DNA from: Mucilaginibacter jinjuensis
Lineage (GTDB): Bacteria > Bacteroidota > Bacteroidia > Sphingobacteriales > Sphingobacteriaceae
NCBI RefSeq assembly: GCF_028596025.1
Contig: NZ_CP117167.1
Location: 3,100,001 to 3,164,000 of the forward strand
Length of the DNA stretch: 64,000 nt
Direction of reading: 5' to 3'
Position 1 is the first letter of the stretch. Every line of letters starts with the position of its first letter. Below are positions 26,085-34,387 of this stretch, one piece after another. Below the pieces are notes generated by a model. The model did not search any database and was not told where the DNA came from. It saw only the letters and a list, made by a program, of their open reading frames with translations. The position numbers and the translations under genes are program-made.

Positions 26085-27680
26085 ATGGATTATTTAATAA
26101 ATAACCTCGAAAAAAAGTTAAGCGATGTTAAGCTTGGCGGTGGATTAAAAAAGATCGAAGCCCACCAAAAGAAAGGCAAGCTAACCGCCCGCGAACGAAT
26201 TGATCTGCTTGTGGACAAAAACAGCGAACAACTGGAAGTTGCTGCCTTTGCCGGGGATAATATGTACACTGATGAAGGCGGCTGCCCGGGTGGCGGCGTT
26301 GTGACGGTGATAGGCAAAGTGGCAGGCAGATTATGTGTAATTGTATCAAACGATGCCACGGTCAAAGCGGGCGCCTGGTTCCCGATTACGGCCAAGAAAA
26401 TACTGCGTGCGCAGGAGATTGCGATGGATAACCAGATCCCTATTATTTACCTCGTGGATAGTGCGGGAGTTTACTTGCCGATGCAGGATGAGGTTTTCCC
26501 GGATAAGGAGCATTTTGGTCGCATCTTCCGCAATAATGCTAAAATGTCGTCGATGGGGATTGTGCAGGTTTCGGCCATTATGGGAAGCTGTGTGGCAGGC
26601 GGGGCGTATTTGCCCATCATGTCTGATTATGCTTTTATTGTAGAAGGCACCGGCTCAGTTTTCCTGGCGGGATCATACCTCGTGAAATCATCTATCGGCG
26701 AAGAGGTTGATAACGAAACTTTAGGCGGAGCAAGTACCCATTCCGAAATTTCAGGTGTAACAGATAATAAATATCCTGACGATGCATCTTGCCTGGAGGC
26801 GATCAGAAAGGTGTTTGATAAATTAGGGCATAATAACAAAGCAGGCTTTGATCGTGCTGAACCGGAATCGCCTAAAAAGAATCCCGAAGAGATATTCTCC
26901 ATACTTCCCGAAGACCGTACCAAACCTTACGATATGGTTGAGATAATCAAGCGCCTGGTTGATAATTCTGAATTTGAACAGTACAAAGAGCTTTACGGTC
27001 AGACTCTGTTATGCGGCCTGGCCCGTATTGATGGCTGGGCTGTGGGCATCGTGGCTAACCAACGCAAGGTGGTAAAATCGAAAAAAGGGGAGATGCAGAT
27101 GGGTGGGGTGATCTACTCGGATTCGGCAGACAAGGCGGCGCGCTTTATTATGAACTGCAACCAGCAGAAAATCCCATTGGTGTTTTTGCAGGATGTTTCG
27201 GGTTTTATGGTAGGTAGCCGGTCAGAGCATGGAGGCATTATTAAAGACGGCGCTAAAATGGTTTCGGCCATGGCTAATTCGGTGGTGCCCAAGTTTACGT
27301 TCATTATCGGTAATTCTTATGGAGCGGGCAATTATGCCATGTGCGGCAAGGCTTATGATCCAAGGCTAATCTACTCCTGGGTTACCGGGCAGATGGCGGT
27401 AATGAGTGGTGCATCAGCAGGTAAAACCTTATTACAGATCCAGGAAGCAGCGTTAAAAGCCAAAGGCATAGAGGTTGATCCGGCAGAAGAAAAAGTTTTA
27501 CTGGATAAGATCACTGCCAAATACAACGAACAATTAAGCCCTTATTACGCCGCAGCCCGGTTATGGGTTGATGGGGTTATTAACCCTCTTGATACCCGCA
27601 AAATTATCTCGATAGGTATCGATGCAGCTAATAATGCACCTATAACTGAGCGTTATAATGTAGGTGTGATACAAACATAA
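26085..27680 (+). CDS. Acyl-CoA carboxylase carboxyltransferase (beta) subunit, methylcrotonyl-CoA type
   Basis: The 531-aa protein has the two crotonase-like halves of biotin-dependent carboxyltransferases. The first half contains GGCPGGGVVTVIGKV, YLVDSAGVYLPMQDEVFPD and SAIMGSCVAGGAYLPIMSDY; the second contains PLVFLQDVSGFMVG and GNSYGAGNYAMCGKAYDPRL. The YLPMQDEVFPD and AGGAYLP patterns point to methylcrotonyl-CoA carboxylase rather than propionyl-CoA carboxylase. It transfers CO2 from carboxybiotin to 3-methylcrotonyl-CoA in leucine degradation. The partner subunit with biotin carboxylase and carrier domains is not in this window, which is unusual because the two are often adjacent. Confidence 0.85.
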   Translation: MDYLINNLEKKLSDVKLGGGLKKIEAHQKKGKLTARERIDLLVDKNSEQLEVAAFAGDNMYTDEGGCPGGGVVTVIGKVAGRLCVIVSNDATVKAGAWFPITAKKILRAQEIAMDNQIPIIYLVDSAGVYLPMQDEVFPDKEHFGRIFRNNAKMSSMGIVQVSAIMGSCVAGGAYLPIMSDYAFIVEGTGSVFLAGSYLVKSSIGEEVDNETLGGASTHSEISGVTDNKYPDDASCLEAIRKVFDKLGHNNKAGFDRAEPESPKKNPEEIFSILPEDRTKPYDMVEIIKRLVDNSEFEQYKELYGQTLLCGLARIDGWAVGIVANQRKVVKSKKGEMQMGGVIYSDSADKAARFIMNCNQQKIPLVFLQDVSGFMVGSRSEHGGIIKDGAKMVSAMANSVVPKFTFIIGNSYGAGNYAMCGKAYDPRLIYSWVTGQMAVMSGASAGKTLLQIQEAALKAKGIEVDPAEEKVLLDKITAKYNEQLSPYYAAARLWVDGVINPLDTRKIISIGIDAANNAPITERYNVGVIQT

Positions 27681-27790
27681 ATAATTGTTATTCAAATATA
27701 TATTGAAGTTAGTTGATGAATTGCTTTATAATTAAACAGAACTCAATCAACTACTCACTCAATTAACCATTCAACAAAAAATTAAAAGAT

Positions 27791-28948
27791 ATGACTACTA
27801 TAGAAACTGAAATTGATGAGCAATTAGAGCTGATTAAACATAGCGCCAGAGAGTTTGCCGAAAACTATATCCGCCCGCATGTGATGGAGTGGGATGAGGC
27901 GCAGATATTCCCGGTGGACCTGTTCCACAAAATGGGTGAGCACGGCTTTATGGGTGTACTGGTACCCGAAGCTTACGGCGGTTCGGGATTGGATTACCAG
28001 GCGTACATTACCATTATCGATGAAATATCGCAGGTTTGCGGTTCAATCGGTTTATCAGTTGCGGCGCATAATTCGTTGTGTACCAATCACCTGTTAACTT
28101 TTGGTAACGAGGAGCAGAAGAAAAAATATCTGCCCTTACTGGCTTCTGGTCAGTGGATTGGTGCATGGGGTTTAACAGAAACCGGCACAGGATCTGACGC
28201 TGGCGGGATGAGCACTACCGCTGTTCTCGATGGGGATGAGTGGGTGATCAACGGTTCTAAAAACTTTATTACCCATGCCATTAGCGGAGATGTTGCCGTG
28301 GTGATTGTACGTACCGGCGAAAAAGGGAACAATCATGGGATGACAGCCTTCATTATCGAAAAAGGTACTCCGGGATTTTCGGCAGGCAAAAAAGAGAACA
28401 AACTGGGTATGCGTGCTTCGGAAACCGCCTGTTTGTTTTTTGATAATTGTAGGGTTTCTAAAGATAATGTATTAGGTGAGGTAGGCGATGGCTTTGTACA
28501 GTCGCTCAAGGTTTTAGATGGTGGTAGAATCTCTATTGCGGCACTTTCATTGGGTATTGCAAAGGGTGCTTACCATGCGGCTGTTCGATACGCCAAAGGA
28601 CGCGAACAGTTTGGTAAACCTATTGCACAGTTTCAGGCTATTGGCTTTAAACTGGCTGATATGGCAGTTAAAGTTGAGGCCGCAGAACTGATGATCCGCA
28701 AGGCCGGTGTGATGAAAACGCATGGAGAAAAGGTGACTAGCATATCGGCCATGGCTAAGTATTACGCATCTGAGATTTGTGTGGAGATAGCGAACGACTG
28801 CGTGCAGATCCACGGCGGCTATGGCTATACCAAAGATTACCCTGCCGAAAAATATTACCGCGATGCCAAGCTGTGTACCATAGGTGAAGGGACTTCAGAA
28901 ATACAGAAGGTTGTAATTTCAAGGGAGATTTTAAATGAAAATTATTGA
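27791..28948 (+). CDS. Acyl-CoA dehydrogenase (short/branched-chain type)
   Basis: The 385-aa flavoenzyme has the ACAD pattern WGLTETGTGSDAGGM, GMRASETACLFFDNC and the C-terminal YGYTKDYPAEKYYRDAKL. The catalytic base appears to be Glu366 in TIGEGTSEIQ, the position used by short- and medium-chain enzymes; isovaleryl-CoA dehydrogenases usually have Ala/Gly there and a Glu on another helix, which I do not see. In this cluster it could still feed leucine or isoleucine breakdown, oxidising a branched short-chain acyl-CoA with electrons going to ETF. The HMG-CoA lyase gene overlaps its 3' end by 14 bp. Confidence 0.88.
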   Translation: MTTIETEIDEQLELIKHSAREFAENYIRPHVMEWDEAQIFPVDLFHKMGEHGFMGVLVPEAYGGSGLDYQAYITIIDEISQVCGSIGLSVAAHNSLCTNHLLTFGNEEQKKKYLPLLASGQWIGAWGLTETGTGSDAGGMSTTAVLDGDEWVINGSKNFITHAISGDVAVVIVRTGEKGNNHGMTAFIIEKGTPGFSAGKKENKLGMRASETACLFFDNCRVSKDNVLGEVGDGFVQSLKVLDGGRISIAALSLGIAKGAYHAAVRYAKGREQFGKPIAQFQAIGFKLADMAVKVEAAELMIRKAGVMKTHGEKVTSISAMAKYYASEICVEIANDCVQIHGGYGYTKDYPAEKYYRDAKLCTIGEGTSEIQKVVISREILNENY

Positions 28949-29783
28949 ATGCCCAAGGGATGCCATCCAGGGAATTAAGCATTTGATTTCGACAGAAGCC
29001 AAAGCGCATTACATCAATCAGCTTTTGCGAGTGGGGTTTGATACCATTGATTTTGGCAGTTTTGTATCAGCTAAAGCTATCCCGCAAATGGTAGATACGG
29101 CGGCTGTGTTAGATTTGCTGGATATGAGTAATACAAAATCCAAACTGCTGGCTATTGTTGCCAATGAACGCGGTGCTGCCGAGGCCTGTGAGTTTGAGCA
29201 GATAGCATGTTTAGGTTACCCGTTTTCGATATCAGAGACGTTTCAATTGCGGAATACGGGCGCAACCATTACTGAATCTGTTGATCGTGTTAAAGTGATG
29301 CAGGAGCTGTGTATGAAGCATAATAAACAATTGGTCATATACATCTCAATGGGTTTCGGTAACCCTTATGGCGATGAATGGAATAGTGATATCGCCATTA
29401 AGTGGGTGGAGGAGTTGAGCCAATTGCAAATCAATGTGTTTTCACTGGCTGATACCGTGGGTGTGGCTGATCCGCAAAGTATCAGTTATATGTTTAATAA
29501 CCTGATCCCGGCTTTTCCCGAACTGGAATTTGGGGCACATCTACATACTACTGCATCAACCGTAAATGAAAAACTGGAAGCTGCCTGGCAAGCCGGTTGC
29601 CGTAGATTTGATGGCGCTATTTTAGGTTATGGCGGCTGCCCAATGGCACAGGACGAGCTGGTTGGTAATATGCCGACTGAACAATTGGTTGATTTTATGT
29701 TGAACAAAAATCAAAACCTGAGTTTTGATAAACAGCAGGTTTTAAACCTCGAACCATCTTTTAAACAATTAATAGCACACTAA
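28935..29783 (+). CDS. Hydroxymethylglutaryl-CoA lyase
   Basis: The 282-aa protein is an HMGL-like TIM-barrel aldolase. It has the N-terminal ECPRDAIQGIKHLIS (Arg and Asp for the metal and acyl site), GSFVSAKAIPQMVDT, the HLHTTA metal-binding His pair, and the late GGCPMAQDELVGNMPTE loop with the catalytic Cys (the HMG-CoA lyase signature is GCP-x2-GNVATE). It would cleave HMG-CoA into acetyl-CoA and acetoacetate, the end of leucine degradation. Its ATG lies inside the preceding gene, so translation is probably coupled. The enoyl-CoA hydratase follows after one base. Confidence 0.88.
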   Translation: MKIIECPRDAIQGIKHLISTEAKAHYINQLLRVGFDTIDFGSFVSAKAIPQMVDTAAVLDLLDMSNTKSKLLAIVANERGAAEACEFEQIACLGYPFSISETFQLRNTGATITESVDRVKVMQELCMKHNKQLVIYISMGFGNPYGDEWNSDIAIKWVEELSQLQINVFSLADTVGVADPQSISYMFNNLIPAFPELEFGAHLHTTASTVNEKLEAAWQAGCRRFDGAILGYGGCPMAQDELVGNMPTEQLVDFMLNKNQNLSFDKQQVLNLEPSFKQLIAH

Positions 29784-29784
29784 T

Positions 29785-30609
29785 ATGTATTTCTCATTAA
29801 TGGCTATCGGCAAGTTTGCCCGGGTAAAATTCAATTTTATTGAGGTTGAAGAGCAGGGCCATCTATTTAAAATTATACTGAACCGCCCCGATAAGCGCAA
29901 TGCTTTTACGCCAACTATGGTTAATGAGCTGGGGTATGCGCTATCTTATGCGCAACAGAACAATGAAATTTGGTGTGTTGTGGTAGAAGCCCGCGGACCG
30001 GTTTTTTGCTCGGGAATGGACTTGAACGTTTTCCAGAACCCCGAACTCGATCAACATAATGAAACTTTGCCCCAACCTAAAAGCCTGATCACCATTGGCG
30101 ATGCCTTTCGGATGCTCAATAAACCATCCATCGCTAAAATACAAGGTGCCGTAATGGCCGGTGGTTTTTTGCTGGTTGGCGGTTGTACGTTTGCTGTTGC
30201 TGTTGAAGAGGCAGAATTTAGCCTGCCCGAAGTTAAGCGCGGCATCTTTCCGTTGCAGGTGATCTCAACCTTATTAAATATTACTTCGCCTAAGCAGGCT
30301 ATGCAAATGTGTATCCTTGCCGAAACATTTTCGGCTAAAAAGGCGCAGGAGGTTGGTATTGTAAGCCATGTTTGTACTAAAGAAACATTGGATGAAACCT
30401 GTGATCAGCTGGTAGAAACAATCCTCGGCCATTCCCCATTTGCCATTGGCAAAGGGTTCGAAGCATTTAAAGCGTTGGAAAGCCTGCCCGAAATGGCACG
30501 TTACATGTACCTGGCCGATCAGTTAGCCAAGATTCGCGCGTCTGACGACGCGCAGGAAGGTATCAACGCATTTAAAGAAAAAAGAAAACCGGTCTGGAAA
30601 AATAGTTAG
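29785..30609 (+). CDS. Enoyl-CoA hydratase/isomerase family, probable methylglutaconyl-CoA hydratase
   Basis: The 274-aa crotonase-fold protein has the CoA-binding oxyanion segments PVFCSGMDLNVF and AKIQGAVMAGGFLLVGGCTF, and the Glu-containing FSLPEVKRGIFPLQV. The second oxyanion glycine pair is present. Between HMG-CoA lyase and the carboxyltransferase genes it most plausibly hydrates 3-methylglutaconyl-CoA to HMG-CoA. An ATG five codons in (29800) is an alternative start. It is the last gene of the group; a small minus-strand ORF ends 6 bp away. Confidence 0.82.
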   Translation: MYFSLMAIGKFARVKFNFIEVEEQGHLFKIILNRPDKRNAFTPTMVNELGYALSYAQQNNEIWCVVVEARGPVFCSGMDLNVFQNPELDQHNETLPQPKSLITIGDAFRMLNKPSIAKIQGAVMAGGFLLVGGCTFAVAVEEAEFSLPEVKRGIFPLQVISTLLNITSPKQAMQMCILAETFSAKKAQEVGIVSHVCTKETLDETCDQLVETILGHSPFAIGKGFEAFKALESLPEMARYMYLADQLAKIRASDDAQEGINAFKEKRKPVWKNS

Positions 30610-30615
30610 CGTGCC

Positions 30616-30816
30616 TTAGCGCTTGTTTCTGAACTGCTGATAAGCTGCCAGGTGCTTTAGAATATTGCAAAGCTGAAGCGTGTACACAGCTATTTTGCCG
30701 GCGATGTAAATGCTCTGTAAATCATTGCCTTTACAATTGCGGTAATCTTCGTTTAACAGGTTCAATTTCAGGTCCATTTCATCCCTTTGTTTTAATAAAA
30801 GTTCGTACTCGTGCAT
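30616..30816 (-). CDS. Small hypothetical protein, 66 aa
   Basis: I do not recognise it. The first ~30 residues (YELLLKQRDEMDLKLNLLNE) are strongly amphipathic and could form a short coiled coil. The rest is helical with hydrophobic heptads (YIAGKIAVYTLQLCNILKHL). It is soluble, converges on the enoyl-CoA hydratase and has a plain ATG start. Codon use looks normal, but it could be spurious. Confidence 0.45.
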   Translation of the reverse strand: MHEYELLLKQRDEMDLKLNLLNEDYRNCKGNDLQSIYIAGKIAVYTLQLCNILKHLAAYQQFRNKR

Positions 30817-30998
30817 GGGGTTTGTGTCTGGTTGTTATTGTTGATGCAGTATTCGGTACAATAATAATTCAGAACAGATGGCTGATAAACAATCATTTTA
30901 TTCATGTTGAATGAGGTTTGTTCGTTTCGGGAAATTTACTGATTAGGGATGCTTTTTGTTGTAGTCTACCAGGTATCTGCAATTTTGACGACCAAAAT

Positions 30999-31095
30999 TT
31001 AATAATGTTAGAAGTAATAGCACTGTCATTGCATTCCCCTAAATTAGGGGAACACTAAGCCATTGCAACTTGCAACAGCGTTAATAAGGGGTATA
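30999..31095. repeat. Dispersed ~100-bp palindromic element, copy C
   Basis: It has the same layout as copies A, B and D: TTAATAATGTTAGAAGTAAT, the central palindrome TTCCCCTAAATTAGGGGAA, then AACACTAAGCC and the right end TTAATAAGGGGTATA. The left terminal repeat is eroded (the CCCC is missing). It lies in the 549-bp region 30817-31365, which otherwise holds the paired hairpins at 31154-31221 and the promoter of the GMC operon. Confidence 0.75.
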
Positions 31096-31153
31096 AATTA
31101 GGTTGATCAAACTTGTGGATGTCTTTAGCAAATGATTTGCCGCTGTGTTAATG

Positions 31154-31221
31154 GGTAGCCTCTACGAGGCATGACCGTCCTGATAATTACATCTACAAAC
31201 AGGTAGCCCCGATGGGGCATC
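31154..31221. repeat. Two related short hairpins (GGTAGCC...GGCAT repeat)
   Basis: GGTAGCCTCTACGAGGCATGA (hairpin core 31158-31170) and GGTAGCCCCGATGGGGCATCA (core 31206-31218) share the frame GGTAGCC-loop-GGCAT, while their stems differ by compensating changes (GCCTC/GAGGC versus GCCCC/GGGGC). The starts lie about 48 bp apart. This looks like a small tandem of a dispersed hairpin repeat. Confidence 0.6.
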
Positions 31222-31365
31222 AAGATTTATGATCACACGGTGGATTGCTACATTGAGGGAGTCTTATATTTAAACAACTACATAAAAACTTTACACTCTA
31301 TCATAAAATAAGATTTTATTGTCGCATTAACATTTTATATTAGGGCACCAATCTATTTATGAATT

Positions 31366-33099
31366 ATGAGTGATTTACAAATCAAAAAATCATCGGCCAC
31401 GTATGATGTGGTAATTGTAGGTTCGGGCGCAGGTGGGGGTATGGCAGGTTACGTTTTGGCAAATGCAGGCGTAAAAGTGCTGATGCTCGAAGCAGGCGTT
31501 TATTTCGATCCGCAAAAAGATTCACAACAATTAAAATTCCCATGGGAATCGCCCCGTCGCGGTGCAGGTACAACCCGTCCCTTTGGCGATTTTGATGCTG
31601 CCTATGGTGGCTGGCAGCTGGAGGGCGAACCTTATACCACTAAAGATAATACCGAATTTCAATGGTTCCGCTCGCGGATGCTGGGCGGCAAAACCAACCA
31701 CTGGGGCCGTATTTCTCTACGGATGGGCCCGCACGATTTTAAATGTAAGGATGGCCTTACCGACGACTGGCCAATTACCTATGATGAAGTAAAACCCTAT
31801 TACGATAAAGTAGACCGCCTGATTGGGATCTACGGCAGTAAAGAAGGCCTCGAGAATGAACCTGACGGTATCTTTATGGCCCCGCCTAAACCGAGGTTAA
31901 ATGAGCTATTCATAAAAAAAGGTGCACAAAAAGCAGGTGTTACAGTAATACCCGGCCGTGGTGCGGTGCTTACCGAAGCCTTGCCTGGCAATAAAGACCG
32001 CTCGCCTTGCTTTTATTGCGGGCAGTGCGGCCGTAGCTGTAAAATTTATGGCGATTTCTCGGCTTCATCATGTCTGGTGATCCCTGCCATTAAAACCGGC
32101 AACTTAAAAGTGATTACCAACGCCATGGTACGCGAAGTAATTACCAATGCCGAGGGTGTAGCCACCGGCGTATCGTACGTTAACAAGGTTGATATGCAGG
32201 AGTACCAGGTTAATGCCAAAACGGTGATATTAGGAGCAAGCGCGGCCGAATCTGCAAGGATTCTACTTAATTCACGCTCAGCAGCGCATCCCGGTGGTTT
32301 AGCCAATAGTAGCGGGGTAGTGGGTAGGTATATCCATGATTCTACAGGATCAAGTGCTGGTGGTTTTCTGCCGCAATTGCTTGATCGTAAACGTTATAAT
32401 GAAGATGGTGCAGGCAGTGTGCACATCTACTCGCCCTGGTGGCTGGATAATAAAAAACTGGACTTTCCTCGTGGTTACCATATTGAATATGGCGGCGGCC
32501 TGCACATGCCATCTTATGGTTTTGCCAACGGTATCCAGAATATGAATGGGCTGGTACCCGGCCGTGATGGTAAAATGAAAGAGGCGGGAGGTTATGGTGT
32601 TGGTTTGAAGGACGATTACCGCCGTTTCTTTGGTGCTCAATTCGGTATGGCCGGACGTGGCACAGCCATAGCCCGTTACGACAATTATTGCGAAATAGAC
32701 CCGGAGGTGGTTGATAAATACGGTATCCCGGTGTTGCGTTTCCATTACAAATGGAGTAACGAAGAGATTAAACAGGCCAAACACATGCAGGAAACCTTCC
32801 AGGAGATTATGCATAACATGGGGGCTATATATGGCGGTCCGCAAGGCCCGGAGACCAATTATGGTTTAGAAGCCCCGGGTAAAATTATCCATGAGGTAGG
32901 CACGGTTCGCATGGGCGATGACCCTAAGAAATCAGCCCTTAACAAATGGTGCCAGGCGCACGATTGCAAGAATTTATTTGTGGTTGATGCCGCCCCATTT
33001 GTGCAACAAGGCGATAAAAACGCTACCTGGACCATCCTTGCGCTATCTATGCGCACAGCAGAATATATATTACAGGAAAGAAAGAAATTAAACGTTTAA
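31366..33099 (+). CDS. GMC-family oxidoreductase, large subunit (possible glucoside 3-dehydrogenase)
   Basis: The 577-aa FAD enzyme has the ADP-binding motif VIVGSGAGGGMAGYVLA at 16-32, the GGKTNHWGRIS segment, and C-terminal GMC motifs with His in IIHEVGTVRMG and Asn in QQGDKNATWT. Four cysteines at 215, 218, 221 and 225 (CFYCGQCGRSC) could bind an Fe-S cluster, as in heteromeric GMC dehydrogenases such as FAD glucose dehydrogenase. It pairs with the small subunit at 33121. It has no signal of its own, so it could be exported bound to the Tat-dependent partner. The sugar C-3 position as target is inferred from similar Sphingobacteria enzymes and is not proven. Confidence 0.85.
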   Translation: MSDLQIKKSSATYDVVIVGSGAGGGMAGYVLANAGVKVLMLEAGVYFDPQKDSQQLKFPWESPRRGAGTTRPFGDFDAAYGGWQLEGEPYTTKDNTEFQWFRSRMLGGKTNHWGRISLRMGPHDFKCKDGLTDDWPITYDEVKPYYDKVDRLIGIYGSKEGLENEPDGIFMAPPKPRLNELFIKKGAQKAGVTVIPGRGAVLTEALPGNKDRSPCFYCGQCGRSCKIYGDFSASSCLVIPAIKTGNLKVITNAMVREVITNAEGVATGVSYVNKVDMQEYQVNAKTVILGASAAESARILLNSRSAAHPGGLANSSGVVGRYIHDSTGSSAGGFLPQLLDRKRYNEDGAGSVHIYSPWWLDNKKLDFPRGYHIEYGGGLHMPSYGFANGIQNMNGLVPGRDGKMKEAGGYGVGLKDDYRRFFGAQFGMAGRGTAIARYDNYCEIDPEVVDKYGIPVLRFHYKWSNEEIKQAKHMQETFQEIMHNMGAIYGGPQGPETNYGLEAPGKIIHEVGTVRMGDDPKKSALNKWCQAHDCKNLFVVDAAPFVQQGDKNATWTILALSMRTAEYILQERKKLNV

Positions 33100-33120
33100 C
33101 AGTCTCAATAACAATTTATT

Positions 33121-33750
33121 ATGAACAGACGTGACTCCATTAAAGCATTAGGCTTAAGCACCCTTTCGGCAGGATTATTATTAGAGGCCTGTAAAACTGG
33201 TGACAATAAAACAGCTGAAGTAGCAGCCGAACCCGCGGCAGATGAAGCCGGCCGCCAGGCTTTTGAAATAGAACGTGATAAGAAACTGCTTCACGCAGAA
33301 AAATTCTTCACCCCGGCAGAAATGCTGACCATAACCGTACTGGGCGATATTATTATCCCTAAGGATGAAAAATCGGGTAGCGCATCTGATGTCAAGGTGC
33401 CAGATTTTATTGAGTTTATTGTGAAAGATATACCTGAGCACCAAACGCCCATGCGCGGCGGCCTGCGCTGGCTCGATGTACAATGCCTGAACCGTTACGG
33501 CAAGGTGTTTACTGACTGTACCCACACCCAGCAAATTGAACTGGTAGATATGATTGCTTACCCCAAAAAGGCCAAGCCAGAAATGGCGCAGGGAGTAGCC
33601 TTCTTTAACCGCATGCGTGACTTAACCGCCTCAGGATTTTTTACCACCAAAATGGGATTTCACGACATAGGATACGTGGGTAACGCACCCAACAAATGGA
33701 CCGGTGTTCCTGATGATATTTTGAAGCAATACGGTATGGAAAACGTATAA
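33121..33750 (+). CDS. Gluconate 2-dehydrogenase subunit 3 family protein
   Basis: The 209-aa protein begins with a Tat motif (MNRRDSIKALGLS) and a possible lipobox (LLLEAC, Cys24), followed by an Ala/Glu-rich linker. The core (about 55-200) matches the subunit 3 family (FTPAEMLTITVLGDIIIP, YPKKAKPEMAQGVAFFNRMR, SGFFTTKMGFHDIGY). Such subunits chaperone and co-export the GMC catalytic subunit encoded 21 bp upstream. If lipidated, the complex would be tethered in the periplasm. No cytochrome c gene is adjacent. Confidence 0.88.
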   Translation: MNRRDSIKALGLSTLSAGLLLEACKTGDNKTAEVAAEPAADEAGRQAFEIERDKKLLHAEKFFTPAEMLTITVLGDIIIPKDEKSGSASDVKVPDFIEFIVKDIPEHQTPMRGGLRWLDVQCLNRYGKVFTDCTHTQQIELVDMIAYPKKAKPEMAQGVAFFNRMRDLTASGFFTTKMGFHDIGYVGNAPNKWTGVPDDILKQYGMENV

Positions 33751-33770
33751 AACCTGCATTTTAAACGCAA

Positions 33771-33803
33771 AAAAGCATTACTTATTTAAGTAATGCTTTT
33801 TTT
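33771..33803. terminator. Bidirectional intrinsic terminator
   Basis: A 14-bp stem (AAAAGCATTACTTA / TAAGTAATGCTTTT) with a 2-nt nominal loop lies between the converging small-subunit and EF-P genes. A T-run follows on the plus strand and an A-run precedes it. Confidence 0.9.
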
Positions 33804-33826
33804 ATGTTTTATGGGTGGTAATTGCG

Positions 33827-34387
33827 TTATTTTACGCGTTCCACGTACTCCCCGGTGCGGGTATCAAGCTTTATTTTATCGCCTTGATTTACAAAAAGAG
33901 GAACTTTAATTTCAACGCCATTTTCTGTTGTTGCAGTTTTCAAAGCACCCGAAGATGTGTCGCCTTTAACGGCTGGTTCCGAGTAAGTGATTTCTAATTC
34001 TACAAAGTTTGGTGCCTGCGCCATAATCGGTTCTTCGCTCTCGAAAGAAACAATTACGTTCATGCCTTCTTTCAAAAATTTAGCAGCCGGACCGAACAGT
34101 GACTTCGGAATATTAAACTGATCGTAAGAGGTGTTATCCATAATTACGAAATAATCACCTTCTTCGTACAGGTATTGGTAATCATTGGTTTCTACACGGC
34201 AAATCTCAACCTGCTCGTCGGTAGCCAAACGGGCCTCCACAATTCTTCCTGTTTTAATATTGCGGAATTTATCTAAATAGAACGCCCCACCTTTACCTGG
34301 TGTACGGTGCAGAACTTCTATAACTGTTACCAGCTCTCCGTTGAAGCGTAGGATATTACCTACTTTAATTTCAGATGCTTTTGCCAT
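33827..34387 (-). CDS. efp: Elongation factor P
   Basis: The 186-aa protein (start at the ATG of MAKASEIKVGNIL; a longer frame upstream is not needed) has the three beta-barrel domains of EF-P. The loop TPGKGGAFYLDKFRN carries the conserved Lys that is modified in some bacteria. The C-terminus has the signature GVEIKVPLFVNQGDKIKLDT followed by GEYVERVK. EF-P relieves ribosome stalling at polyproline stretches. Length and motifs are normal. It is monocistronic. Confidence 0.97.
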   Translation of the reverse strand: MAKASEIKVGNILRFNGELVTVIEVLHRTPGKGGAFYLDKFRNIKTGRIVEARLATDEQVEICRVETNDYQYLYEEGDYFVIMDNTSYDQFNIPKSLFGPAAKFLKEGMNVIVSFESEEPIMAQAPNFVELEITYSEPAVKGDTSSGALKTATTENGVEIKVPLFVNQGDKIKLDTRTGEYVERVK

